Below, one piece after another: positions 1 through 11,340 of a stretch of 64,000 bases of DNA. Source of the stretch: Alopecurus myosuroides (lineage: Eukaryota > Streptophyta > Magnoliopsida > Poales > Poaceae); assembly GCA_028641055.1 (NCBI GenBank), contig CM054062.1, positions 23,816,536 to 23,880,535 of the forward strand. Reading direction: 5' to 3'. Below the pieces are notes generated by a model. That model saw only the letters and a program-made list of their open reading frames with translations. It was not told the origin of the DNA and did not search any database. Position 1 is the stretch's first letter. Each line of letters begins with the position of its first letter. A program made the translations under genes and the position numbers.

Positions 1-2
1 AT

Positions 3-971
3 ATTAAGAAGAAAAAGAAGAATAAACATAAAAATGTTGTAGAATCTTCTAAACCTACTAAAGATCCTAATAGTATATCTATATCTAATGCTAAAATAGA
101 AAGTGGTAATGAAAAGAATGATGCTTCTGATAGAGAAGAACCTGTAGCTGAACCTGAAAAACAAACTAAAACTGCAAAGTATACTAAGGAAGATTTCATT
201 GCTAATAAACATGGTAATGAGAGAGAACCTTGGGTACAAAAACCAATGCCTTTCCCTGGTAAGAAACACAAATCTAAGGAAGAAGAACACTATAACAAGT
301 TTTGTGAATGGATGAAACCTTTGTTCTTGCAAATTGCTTTTACTGATGCTATTAAATTGCCTCCTTATGCAAAATATATGAAAGATATTGTCCCTAACAA
401 AAGGAAGATTCCTAATGAGGAAATCTCCACTATGCTTGCTAATTACTATTTTAATGGCAAGGTTCCTGAGAAGCTTGGAGACCCTGGTATACCTACTATT
501 CCCTGTTCTACTAAAAATAATTATGTTAGAACTACTTTGTGTGATTTGGGAGCTCGATTTAGTGTCATGCCTTTTAATCTCTATAAAAGACTCCTCCTAG
601 AAAAATTGATACCAACTGATATATCTTTGCAAATGGCTGATAAGTCTACTGCCATTCCTGTGGGTATATGTGAGGATGTTCCTTTTCAAGTTGCTAATAA
701 TTCTCTGATATTAACTAACTTTGTTGTGTTGGAAATGCCTGAAGATGATAATATGTCTATTATTCTTGGAAGACCTTTTCTTAATACTGAAGGGGCTGTT
801 ATTGATTGCAATCAAGGAAAAGTTACTTTTAATGTTAATGATAAAGAGCACACTGTTTATTTTCCCAAGAAGATTGATAGAAAATATGGTCTAAATTCCA
901 TTGAAAATGTTGAGACCATCAAGATTGGAGAATTTTATTGTCCTATTCCAAAGCCAACCAAAGAATATTAA
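3..971 (+). CDS. Gag C-terminal part with retroviral-type aspartic protease (partial, Athila)
   Basis: The frame is open from base 3 to the stop at 969-971, so the coding region continues left of the window; the ATG at 246 is internal. The first ~80 codons are Lys/Glu-rich and look like the gag tail. A conserved block 'KFCEWMKPLFLQIAFTDAI' and 'PPYAKYMKDI' precedes the protease. The protease active site reads C-D-L-G-A near position 540, with a later hydrophobic 'IILGRPFL' flap/core motif, as in Athila elements. The family usually has Ser/Ala after DLGA; here it is R-F-S-V-M-P. The protein ends just after the protease with no RT fused to it. Function known for the family: processing of the Gag-Pol polyprotein in virus-like particles. 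Confidence 0.75.
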   Translation: MKKKKKNKHKNVVESSKPTKDPNSISISNAKIESGNEKNDASDREEPVAEPEKQTKTAKYTKEDFIANKHGNEREPWVQKPMPFPGKKHKSKEEEHYNKFCEWMKPLFLQIAFTDAIKLPPYAKYMKDIVPNKRKIPNEEISTMLANYYFNGKVPEKLGDPGIPTIPCSTKNNYVRTTLCDLGARFSVMPFNLYKRLLLEKLIPTDISLQMADKSTAIPVGICEDVPFQVANNSLILTNFVVLEMPEDDNMSIILGRPFLNTEGAVIDCNQGKVTFNVNDKEHTVYFPKKIDRKYGLNSIENVETIKIGEFYCPIPKPTKEY

Positions 972-1956
972 ATTATTATGATTGGTACTATGCCTATCAA
1001 GGTTGAGGTAACATGAGTATTTAGTGAGAAACGAAGTTTTCTTTCATATAAAAATATTTTGGTAGCAAGACTTGATCACCCTTGTTAACAAAATGATTTA
1101 AATGAAATGGACAATGTTTTCACTATGTTTTAACCTTCCCCATTATTGTTTTCACCATGTTTAGTTCTGTTATTACATTAATACTTGAGTGGAATCATGT
1201 TTTCCTGATATTTTCACTCTGATTACTAAAGTTATGCATGTTTTCACCACCCATACTTTTGTTTTCACCACTACCACCTTTGCTTTCTTTGGTTATTCTT
1301 TCATTAGAGTGTCATAGAACCTCTGTAGTTCTGGTTTTGGTTTTGTTTTCCATGTTTTCACTTTCGTTTTCCCGGTTTTTATTAATTATTAAAATTCTGG
1401 AAATACCTCAAAAATAAAGTTTCTCGAAAAATTCCAGAAAAATTATAATAAATTTTTACGTCAAAAACGAGGCAGAAAGCCACCTGGGAGACCCTAGGGG
1501 GGCCCACCAGGCAGGCACACCCCAGGGTGGCGCGGCCAGCCCTCTGGTGGCGCCAACACATGGTGTGGGCCCCCTGGCCCTCCCCTTACTCTCTCCACTG
1601 CCCAAGTCCTCTCTCTCACCTACCAAACTGAAAACATTTCCTGGATCTCGTGTTCTTGGTGTTCTTCCTTTGGATTTTTGATCTCCTTCTTCAGCCCATC
1701 ATTTGTGCTGATTTTTGGTGTGTTTGATCTCCGATATGTGACTCCTCCGATGATCCAAGTAGAATTTTGTTTAGTGAAGTATTTATTGAGTATTTTGCCA
1801 CCATACGTGACAACTTATGTGAGTTTGCATGCTTGATTTGAGTAGAAATAATATAGTTTTGATGTATGTTTAGCTCTCATATAAGTCCCTATAGTAGTTT
1901 CCACCTTATAGTTGCTTCAAATTAATTTTTGTGATGATTGTTGAATAATTTCAGAG
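972..1956 (+). other. Non-coding internal region of the Athila element
   Basis: No coding frame is evident. The 3' half (about 1480-1580) is GC-rich in an AT-rich surrounding, with repeated 'ttttcac' words at 1120-1370. RT, RNase H and integrase would normally begin here; none of their motifs is visible in any frame. Confidence 0.5.
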
Positions 1957-3084
1957 ATGGAGCTCAATGCCTATCATCTAAACCAGCATGAGTAGGAGGT
2001 GCATGAGGTCATGCTCGTGCACCGTGAAGAGAGGGTGTTCCCATCAATCTATCCGTGTCGGGAATTTATGCAAGTTTTAGGAATTCTATAGGATTTTAAC
2101 ACTCTAGTGCATAATGCAGGTTTAGAGAGTTTCATTGAGGATGAGCCCATCCAATATGTGAAACTAACTATGTCTGTGGTGCAGGATTTTCGTTTTAAAT
2201 GGTCTCCAACTAACCCAATGGTCCACTATAAGATTTATAATAAAGTTGTGAGCCTGCCTTTTAGTGTTTTCTGTGCAGCTATTAAGGTACCTGAGTGGGG
2301 GTCTTGTGAGAAAAGAAGTGGGAAGCCCAAACCACTATTGGATTTATATGGTGAGATTTGCTAAGGCAGAAGCTTCACAGGGGAGAGTGGTAAAATTCGT
2401 GAAATTCAACTCCCTAGCATTCGATACTTTGCCAACTTCATTTCTAAATGTGTATTAGCTAGGAAAACTGCCAGCAAGTTATCTGTTTATGAATTGGTGT
2501 TTATTGACGCTGCTTTGAGACACGATAGGTCTTATAACTTTGGCGCTTTGATTGCTTACCGTCTCTCACATAACCGTGAGAAGGGCGGAGTTTGTGGAGG
2601 TCTTATTGCCTTGTTCTTGCTAGCTTTGCATGGTTTGGAGCCACACGCTCTAGACTTTCAGTTTCCTATAGAGAGGCTTAATCTTGTTTCCATGGTTCAA
2701 CATAAGTTTCTTTCTACCCATACTCACTTACATAATTTATCTTTTGAATTAACTTTCCGCAAACGATCCGTGTGGAGAGTTGTTAAAACTGTTAGGGAAG
2801 TACTTTTTCCTGAGCCTCTTTTGGTTGATTTTAATAACAGGCAAGGATGGGAGCTTTATGAGAGTGAGCTGGACACATACCTCGAGCATCACCCCCAACA
2901 AGGGGAGGATGCCGACGAGGGGGGTGATGGTGATTTCGTCCAGCCCTACGACGCCACGGGGATTCCACACCAGCACACCGGTTATGACTATGCGTCAGCT
3001 GCATCATCCTCCTCTTATGCACCCGAGTACGACCACGCAAGGGATGATCCACCGCAGTGGGGATATTTCCCGCGCTTTGATTGA
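1957..3084 (+). pseudogene. ATHILA ORF-1-like protein (env-position ORF), broken
   Basis: A frame starting at ATG 1957 matches the kind of protein found in the env position of Athila elements (Pfam ATHILA ORF-1 family, from memory). It hits a stop soon after the start, continues in the same frame at 2107-2364, shifts to another frame at about 2340-2458 and returns at 2494-3084. The last segment has 'RHDRSYNFGALIAYRLSHN' and a hydrophilic Asp/Glu/His/Tyr-rich tail. At least one stop and two frameshifts make it non-functional. The role of these ORFs is not established; envelope-like function has been proposed for some family members but no signal peptide is seen here. Confidence 0.65.
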
Positions 3085-3106
3085 TCTCCACTTAGGCCAA
3101 AATCCT

Positions 3107-3120
3107 AAGCTTGGGGGAGG
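3107..3120 (+). other. Internal polypurine-tract-like motif
   Basis: AAGCTTGGGGGAGG directly after the ATHILA ORF. It closely resembles the true 3' PPT at 5136-5149, about 2 kb downstream, but no LTR follows it. Confidence 0.5.
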
Positions 3121-5135
3121 TATACCGACATCACACTCATTTATGTATCATGTTCGGTCGGTTCTTTGTATATCCATGTTTATCATTTCTTTCGTTTTTT
3201 TTCGTTTCTCTTTGTTTCTTTCGCTTGTTTTTGTTTCTTTCTCTTATTTAGTTTTTATTGTTTTGTTCTTGTTTTCCAAAACACAAAAAGACCAAAAATA
3301 TTTCGGTTGTTTCTCTTTGTTTGCTTCTTTTGTTTCTTTATTTGGTTTGCTTTATCTTGTAGCTGCAGTTTAGTTTTCAAAAACCCAAAACTATATTGTT
3401 TGGTTTATTTGTTTGTTTTCTTTTGTTCTTGTTTCATTTCGAAAACCCAAAAATATTTTGCTTTGTTTGCTTGTTCTCTTTTATGTTAGTGTTTTAATTG
3501 AAAAACCCAAAAATATTTGTTTTTTTCTTTGGTTTTGTGAAGTTTGTTGCAGAGTTCAACAGTCGTCCGTGATTCTATTGGAGCTTGGTTTTCATTATAT
3601 ATTATTCTAGCCACAAGTGAAGAGCAATAATGACAATATACGACAATTCAAGTTGTGGTGAGAGGCTGGTATGAATTGTATTTGCTTTCATTTTTGTACC
3701 TATATCCATCTATGTGAGCATGCTTAGCTTGTTCGTATAAGATATATGTGACTTAATGGCTGCTTAATAGTTCATGCTCTCTCATGTTTTGTTCCAATTT
3801 ATTAATAGTAAATGACTTGTAATATAAATATTTGTTCGCATTGTTCTATTCATAGAAGGGTATGATATTGTGGTAGCCTCCTCTGACTGTTTCATTTGAA
3901 TCGACTTGGCACATGCTCACGCATGCTAAGACTGAAAACAAAAAGTCAATAAGCCTCGATGATTTATTTTGCCTCAGAGTTCTATTATCAATTTTATGCC
4001 TCAGTTAATTTTACTTTGTCACAAAGATGATTATGATAGTTATCGCTCTCTTGATTGTCGCTCCCTGTCTATTTGCTACCCTTCACCTGCACTGAGTATA
4101 AGCTCTACTTGTGCATCGACCTCCCAAAAACCAAAGTTTGCCAAATGTGTCCGCCTACCTATATGTGGTATTTAACTGCCACTCCAAGTAAATTGCTCAT
4201 GTGCTACCTTTAAACCGGCTAAAAAGTATTCCTGTTTTGTGCCCCTGTTTTAGCTCATGAGGACGTAAATAGAGAATCTTTATCTCACTTGTTGATTGGA
4301 TTTCACACCCTGAACTAGTGGCTTCATCCGCTTATCCAAATGATAGAAGAGCGGGCAGCGGTGTGCCCAGCCCCAAATTAATACACACAAATTCTCTTCA
4401 CTCCTTTTGCCCCTGATTTATCAGTCAAAGCATAATTGTGTAAACAAAAGAGAAAGAGGGATGACCTTCTACCCAGATGCGTCCTTCACATGGGAGCCGC
4501 TCTTGTGAATCCAGTTGTCTTGTGACGTACTGTATTATCTGTTTACCATTCGTTGACATAAGCATACATCTCTCTCAAAATGTTTTCAATACCTCTGTTT
4601 AATAAAATAAAAAGCTCTAGCACATGAGTGATCCATGCTTCCCTCTGCGAAGGGCCTTTCTTTTACTTTTATGTTGAGTCTCCACCATATTCTTTGAGAA
4701 ATTTCTTGAGAGCACAATGGTCATTCTTAGTGTGATGTGTTCGTACCAAAGTACGGTTGATTGTGATATAACTTTGATACTTGTATCTTTGATATCTTTA
4801 CTTCTAGTCTTCCCTTGAACTTCAGAGGTGCCCTGGCATTTATGTTTTGCCCCACACTTAAGGGAAAGCGAGATACCACTTTATTAGATCCTTTTTATGA
4901 TTATTACAATCTTGCAAATAGTTATGCTTCATGTTGTTTATTATTAATATGTTGTTATCTTCTCATGGTCTGCATAGCTATTAAGTGACAGTATATTGCA
5001 TGTATCTTATCATGAGCATAATTAAGTATTTGATCACATAGTGAATATATTTACATCATATGAAAGAAATGTGTTTGTAAAAGTCTTTTATCGCACTCAG
5101 TTGTCACTGAATTGCTTGAGGACAAGCAATAAGCT
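3121..5135 (+). other. Non-coding 3' tail of the Athila element
   Basis: T-rich stretch at 3170-3540 with three or four spaced copies of a motif close to AAAACCCAAAAATATTT (3277, 3376, 3440, 3500), then about 1.6 kb of mixed sequence without a supported frame. Such long tails between env position and LTR are usual in Athila elements. Confidence 0.5.
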
Positions 5136-5149
5136 CAGCTTGGGGGGAG
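5136..5149 (+). other. 3' polypurine tract of the Athila element
   Basis: CAGCTTGGGGGGAG lies immediately before the LTR start TGATGCGTCA at 5151, where plus-strand DNA synthesis would be primed. Confidence 0.7.
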
Positions 5150-5150
5150 T

Positions 5151-6508
5151 TGATGCGTCAAAAATGTATCTCCTTTTCGGAACACTTTTCTTATTGGTTT
5201 CCTCTAAACTTGTGTGTTTTGAATACAACTAACACGGACTAACTCAGTTTTCAGCAGAATTACTTTGGTGTCTTGTTTTTATGCAGAAAAATCAACTTTT
5301 GGGAAATTGCCCAGAAAACACTCCATTGATGTTTTCACCCCGGAAGACCTCGGGAGCCAGAAGGGGGCGAGGAGAGGAGCCACAGGGTGGCCACACCCCC
5401 CTGGCCACACAAGCATAGGGTGTGGGCCCCCAGAGCCCCCTCGAACTCCCCTTTCGACTACAAGTAGCCTCCAACCCTAAAACCCGAGGGGGTTCGTCAT
5501 ATTCCACAGAAACACAACAGAGCGCCGCCGCCATCCCGAACCTTGATTCGGGTATCAGAAGTTCCTGTTCTGGCGCCCTGCCGGGACGGGGAAGTGGAGG
5601 AGATCATCGCCATCGTCATCGCCAACGCCTCTCCATCGACCATCCATGTTTCCCCCATTCATGTGTGAGTAATTCCCCTCTGTAGGCTGAAGGGGATGGT
5701 AGGGATTGGATGAGATCGTTCATGTAATAATGTCGTGATTGTTAGGGCATAGTGCCTAGTGTCCTCTATTAGTGCTATTGACATTGTTGCAACTTTTTAT
5801 GCTTAATGCTTTCCACTTTGGGCCCGAGTGCCATGATCTCAGATCTGAACATGTTATTGAATCACGATGATAATTATTGTTTCTTGATCATACCTGCAAG
5901 TTGTTTACACATATCGTTGTCCGGAACCCGAGGCCCCGAAGTGACAGAAATTGGGACAGCCAGAGGGGATGGCTACGATGTGAGGATAACATGTGTTCAC
6001 GGAGTGTTAATGCTTTGCTCTGGTGCTTTATTAAAAGGATCACCTTAATTACCAGTAGTTCCCTTGAGGCCCCGCAGAAAACGGGCTGGTAGGACAAAAT
6101 ATGTTGTGCAAGTTCTCATTGCGAACACGTACAACTATTTATGGAACACATGCCTATGGTTACTTAGTGCTTGGATGCTCTATCTTATTTATCTGCAATG
6201 CCCATGATATGATTATTATTTGAACTTTCTTATCCATGCAACGCCCGTTAATCCATCCGTGTGCCTACAGTATTTAATCCCGTTGTTTACTTCAAACACT
6301 GCTGCTGGTGTTTTCATTCCACTGCTGCTATTATTTCACTATTGCTGCTACTATAAAACTGTTACTACTGATAAACCACTACGAACAAAAGTACTTTCAG
6401 GTGTAGGTGAATTGACAACTCACTTATTAAGGCTCACAAATATTCTTTGGCTCCCCTTGTATCGAATCAGTAAATTTGGGTTTTACTTCTCTCGAAGACT
6501 GTTGTGAT
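5151..6508 (+). repeat. 3' LTR of the Athila element (3' end truncated)
   Basis: Begins TGATGCGTCAAAAATG right after the polypurine tract. It holds the GC-rich block (5340-5480) and the (CTG/CTA)-rich stretch (6300-6360) typical of these LTRs. It breaks off after 'ctgttgtgatc' near 6508; the expected end with terminal CA is missing, so the last ~20 bp seem lost or replaced. The 5' LTR is outside the window, so the border rests on pattern only. Confidence 0.65.
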
Positions 6509-6844
6509 CGACTATTGAATCTCAGATGATTAATTTCCGTGTTGGTATTATCTTCAAAACTGCTATCTTCTTGAAGTAGTGGACAATCACGGTAAAGTTG
6601 CAGGATCAAGCCGGCCTTCAAAGGACGGCAAGCGAACTAAGCCGCTTGTTTGCGCTAAACAGGCCTAGGGCGGAAGAGGATCCAAGTTAGGCTCTCTTCC
6701 CATCCCTCGGATGGTTTTCTCCCACATGGTTGTTTTATTTTGGTGTTGAGTCAATCTGTCCTTGCCGGCGAAGCTATAGTGCCAGCTATTTTACTGACTC
6801 CTTTGTAAATCTCTGTGGCTTTATTAATTTAAAGTTGGACACGT
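6509..6844 (+). mobile_element. LINE 3' end (left half; continues at 21706-21722)
   Basis: The sequence has the texture of a plant LINE 3' UTR: 'ggctttattaatttaaag' near the end, and when the Tekay insertion and one copy of its TSD are removed it runs on into 'ggtgcctttggtctaaaaaa' at 21706-21722, an A-rich tail. No ORF of the LINE is left here. The assignment rests on this 3' end pattern only. Confidence 0.45.
6840..6844. repeat. Target-site duplication CACGT, left copy (Tekay)
   Basis: Identical to 21701-21705 on the other side of the element. Confidence 0.9.
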
Positions 6845-9800
6845 TGTCGCACCCGGACTTCTAGAGGATAATCATAGTCCGCTAAACAGTAGAACAAATG
6901 GCTTACGGGGCATACCGGCACCCGCATCTCAATATGAGCAGGCCAACACGTAAACGTGTGACAACCATTCTCTACTATCCATCGTCTGCGTAAACCATCC
7001 CATAGAAATCAGGACACTTCCGTTGACGTACTTCATAACATACACACATGGTACGTCAACGGCATTAGAACAACTGATATCACAACATATCTCTAAGATA
7101 CAAAAGATAGAAATAAGTTGCAAATAGCTCTCACTAGAGCAGAGATAGCAAATACAATCATCTAGAGGACACATGTCCCAACAATTCATCATTACATCAC
7201 AGCGGAAGCATCCAAAGTGTCTGGGTACAGACAAGATCCAAATAGGCCTAAGAGGCCGGAAACGAAAAGACGGAGCCCATCCACGATGTCTTGGATCCTG
7301 CCCGGGTCCGCTATCTACTCGTCAGCAGCCTCGTCAAACTCCACGTAGTAGCCATCACGGGGATCCTCGTAAGCGTAGTCTGCGGAAACCACAGCCCCAA
7401 AGGGGTCAGTACATAAACGTACTGGCAAGCAAGACCCACATTTCACCAAAGTGTACCCAACAACATCAAGCACAGATGCTTTGGGTTCAAAGGAAGAAAG
7501 GGTGATACAAAAGATGCGACAGCGAGCTGCACTAACCAACTACAGATACATGCTATAACTTCCGGCTAACAGAAAGGAGATAAGATAGCGTATCGTAACC
7601 AACTATAACCAACTCCAATCAAACCCATCCTGGATCTCGCCCCTTATCCAAAGAAGCAATCCGAGGATAACTCACACAGTTTGATTAATGATGGGTCAAG
7701 TTATTGTGTCGATAAGACTATTACTAGTCAAGTTATCATTAGTTAGGTGTAAGTTGTTCTGAGTACTTGTTAGCCAGTACTTTCACCACGTCATCCATAA
7801 CCGCGGAAAACACGGTTTCTCGAGAAGATTTATCCCTGCAGGGGTGCACCAATTTGGCCGTACACGTAAGAATAACCCGCCAGATGGAATACCTCCCACC
7901 AAGCGGGGCACTCAACACAACTCAACTCTTCTTCGCATCAAGCCCAAAGAACCACGTGCTGTGCGTGCGCGGCTAATCGAGCCCCCACGAAGAAAAGGGG
8001 GACCCTCATAGCACTCTAAGACCACGCCGCCCTAAATGCCGACTACAAAAGTTCCACCCTGGCCTCGGGTTCGTACCTGCATATGAGTGCATCAAATGGA
8101 AAGCCCGAACTAACTGGGGGGATTTGGACGAGATGCGAATCGAATCAAATTGAGGGGGGGCGCCCATACACGCTTCCCACGTGCGGTTAGTGCGCTCATC
8201 ATGGATCAGTAGACAAGACCCTTTTCCTAATTAGGGTCGACACTAGCAGGCCCCAAAACCACGCTGGGCCTCCTGCCGGTGCCTTATCATCAATTTAGCA
8301 TTACCTCAAAATTAACAGGTTGTTGTTTAACATCAAGCCCCAGAACATAATAGAAAAATATAGTAACAGAAAGTAACGGGTAACAGACTCGAGCAAAACA
8401 ACCCTAAGCATGCTAGTAAGACACGGGCAACAAGCAATGGGGTTATAGGTGTGGAGGTGAGGCTATATCAGGGTTAAAGGATAAACATGTGATAGGTTCG
8501 TAACAGAAGCATCGATTCAAAAGGCTAGCAGAATAGACAACGGAAAATATCGGTATCCAATGTTGAAAGGAACACAATGGTTCATGTGAGTGAATACTTG
8601 CCTGCAAACTCAACAGCCTGGTACTGAGCTAGATCCTCAGAAGGGGTGTCGTAAGTCTCATCTGTCTCAACGTCGTCGTCTAATCGAGAAGAAGCAAACA
8701 AACAACACAGAGAGACAAACAATCAATAACATGGCATAGTGCACAATCATGGGATGATGCATGACCATTTAATTGATGCATCAAAATAAACTAGTTGACA
8801 TGGTAACATAACATGATTAAATGGACCCACATGCAATTTGGATTGCATATGGAAAGCCCATGAATTAAGGTTGAAATAATTGTTTTACAACTAAACAACA
8901 GGTGAAAGTGGATTAGCATGATGCATGGATGAGGAAAAAAGAAAAATAACAACAATAGAAACAATTTTGAGATAAGGTTTACCAAGTTTGGAATTTTATT
9001 TATTTAGTTATGAAATTTTGGTTTCTTAAAGGTGTTACACAAGCATTTGTTGTTTTCACCAATTTAAATTGTCCAAAATAGATAACAAAGTTCCTATTTG
9101 GAAAGTACACAAAATTTTAGGTGGAATACATGTTTCAATTATTGAAAAAGGAATTAAGATGAATTAATTATGAATTAAACAAGTTTAAACAAGATTTAAA
9201 TGGATTTAATTCAAGTATGAATTTATTTGAATTTTTATTTTGTTCAAAACATTAAACCAAATTCATATTTGAAAAGCTTATACTTTTCTAGTTTGAAAAC
9301 ATATTTTATAAGTTAAAAAATAATTTAATTTGAGCAAGTTATGAATTTAGCAAATTTAAATGATTTAAACAAGGTTTAAATTATTTACCCAATTTTAATT
9401 ATTCAAATCATGAAACAAAATTTATATTTGGAAATGTGGTTTAATTTAGCATGGAAAACATATTTTATTTGTGTTATTTGAATTAAGTTTGAATTATTTA
9501 TGAAATTAATCAAATTTAAAAGGATTTGTTTGAATTTGAAATTTGAATGCATTTGAAATGTTCAAAACAAAATACAAATGTTTTAAACATGTAGAGAATT
9601 TAATTTGGTTTAGGATACATATTCAATTTGTATTATTTGGATTTGGAAATTAAAAGTTATTTGCAATTTAAAAACAGGGACTAATCTGTAAAATAAAGGA
9701 CTTAATTTTAAAAGAAAAACTGGGCAGAAACTATTTCTACCGCGCAGTGACCCAACCTGGGCCACTGCCAGCGGGCCCTGGCCACCGTGGCAGCGCGTGG

Positions 9801-11303
9801 AGGCACGCGTGGCCACCACTGCCTATGGCAGGTGGCCCCTGCCTGCCAGCGTGGCTAGCAAAAAATGTGGGGATTAAATCCGCCCGCGGGGACTCGAACC
9901 CTGGCCACGGCGTGCGCGTGCAGTGGTGCGTTACCACTGCAGTACTGCTGCTTCGTTGTCAGGTAAGCAGCGCGCGGTGAGGTTATTCTTCAGATACGCG
10001 CTAACTGAATTTTTTTCTGCAGGTTCGTTTTCTGAACTTCGACAGAGGGTGCGATGGCACCTCACCGGCGGCGACTGCTGCCGTGCTCGTGCTGCCATGT
10101 GCGTTGTGCGTGTGCTGTGGGTGTGCGCGCGGTGTGCATCGTGCAGAGAAGAAAGAGGGCGAGGGGAGGTGCTGCTCACTGTCGCTGTAGAGGTAGCAGC
10201 GGCTCGGGGTGGTGGACGTCGCCGGCGGCAACAACACGGACGGCGGCGGCGCGGTGTACCCCCTCCGTGCTTGCTGAGGTGTCGATGACGAAGAGGAAGC
10301 TGTGGGGGACCGATTCCCGCGGCTAGGTTGGAAGGTGGAGCATCGAGGCGGCGGTGATCATCGGATCTTCAGGTGGCGGTGGTCGGGGTGAGGTTCAGAG
10401 AGGAAAATCGTCGGGCAGAGAGAGGAGAAAGAAAGAAAGAATGGCGGCGTCGAGGGAGGTAGGTGGAGGCAAGGGTTAGGGCAGCTCGGGGCTAGCTAGG
10501 GCTAGCTAAATAGAGGAGTAGGGGCGAGCGCTGCCGTCTGCTGCTCCTCTGCGTCGACGTGGACGCGCTCGATGGACGCCGTACAGGAGGAAGAAGGTGC
10601 GAAGGGGTACTAGGCCAGTTTGTGGGCTGGGCCTGGCTGGCCTGCCCCTCTCTCTCCGTTTCTTTTATTTTTTTTTGATGTACTTCTTTTTCTTTTGCTG
10701 AAAAGGAAAAGGAAGAAAGAGAATATGTTTTAGGATTTAGAAATTTTTTGGAAAATTTGTGTTGAATATTTATTGTAACAGCAACCTAGTGCAAACTTTG
10801 GTTTTCCAAATAATTCAAATTTGTTGCTGTTTGCAATTTGTTTGAATTTGATTGAATTTTAATATTAATTGAAATAATTGAACTTAAGCAACTTAATAAG
10901 TTTTTAAATTCAAGTGTCTTGGAAACAAGTGATTGATTTGTTTTGTAAGTTTCATAAATTCAAAATGGTTGCTTTTTGTAATTGAATTTGAATAAAATTG
11001 GAATTAAGTGAATTATTAAAAAGAACAATTCAATAGTTTGAGCTTTTCATTTTAATGGAAACAAATGGATGTTTTATTTGAATATTTCTATTTGAAAAAA
11101 ATTGTGACAGCACAAGTATGAAACAAATATTTGAATTTAGTTTGAAAATTCCAATAGAAAACAATGGAAAACAAATGCAAACAAATGGAAAACAGCTGGA
11201 AAACAAATGCCAAAACAAATGCAATGATGATGTCATGATGCAAAACATAAAATAACAAGAAATAAAACATTCTAGGGGCGATTTTCATACTTGGGATGTT
11301 ACA
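6845..11303 (-). repeat. 3' LTR of the Tekay element (4459 bp)
   Basis: Matches 17292-21700 along its whole length. In element sense it begins at 11303 (TGTAACATCCC) and ends at 6845. It includes two very AT-rich stretches with repeated TTTGAATTT-like words (8990-9720 and 10740-11270), a GC-rich stretch (9740-10560), and a tRNA-like module at 9860-9950. It keeps about 35 bp near 8165-8200 that the other LTR lacks. Confidence 0.93.
9860..9950 (-). promoter_or_regulatory. tRNA-like pol III-type module in Tekay LTR (copy 1)
   Basis: On the minus strand (sense for the element) there is a B-box match GGTTCGAGTCC at 9890-9900, an A-box-like CAGTGGTAACGC at about 9929-9941, and a run of six T at 9860-9865, 24 nt past the B box. 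The B box sits in a T-arm-like stem-loop with about four of five pairs. Order and spacing are those of a tRNA gene, but acceptor and anticodon arms are not convincing, so this is a tRNA-derived module and not a tRNA gene. The LTR copy at 20262-20352 keeps all three parts. Confidence 0.55.
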
Positions 11304-11316
11304 AAACGCCCCCCCT
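11304..11316 (-). other. Polypurine tract of the Tekay element
   Basis: On the minus strand AAGGGGGGGCGTTT directly precedes the LTR start TGTAACATCCC, the correct place for plus-strand priming. Confidence 0.75.
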
Positions 11317-11340
11317 TGAAGGAATCGCGCCCCGAGATTC

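Larger units (their letters stand above)
1..6508 (+). mobile_element. Athila-type Ty3/gypsy LTR retrotransposon, 5' end outside window
   Basis: Order on the plus strand: gag/aspartic protease frame, a broken ATHILA-type ORF, a 2-kb non-coding tail, a polypurine tract and a 3' LTR. No reverse transcriptase, RNase H or integrase is seen between the protease stop (971) and the ATHILA ORF (1957), so this is a pol-less derivative. The LTR start (TGATGCGTCAAAAA) resembles that of Triticeae Athila families such as Sabrina or WHAM; the family name is from memory and not certain. The 3' end seems cut: the LTR stops near 6508 without a terminal CA, and LINE-like sequence follows. Confidence 0.8.

Noticed and set aside
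6929..7234. 101-codon minus frame, repeated at 17376-17681
   Set aside because: Appears twice only because both lie in the Tekay LTRs; no domain, start not meaningful.
9890..9942. Functional tRNA gene in the LTR
   Set aside because: Only D-arm-like and T-arm-like parts fit; acceptor and anticodon stems do not pair well.
9923..10288. 121-codon Arg-rich frame, repeated at 20325-20690
   Set aside because: Product of GC-rich LTR sequence on the strand opposite to the element.
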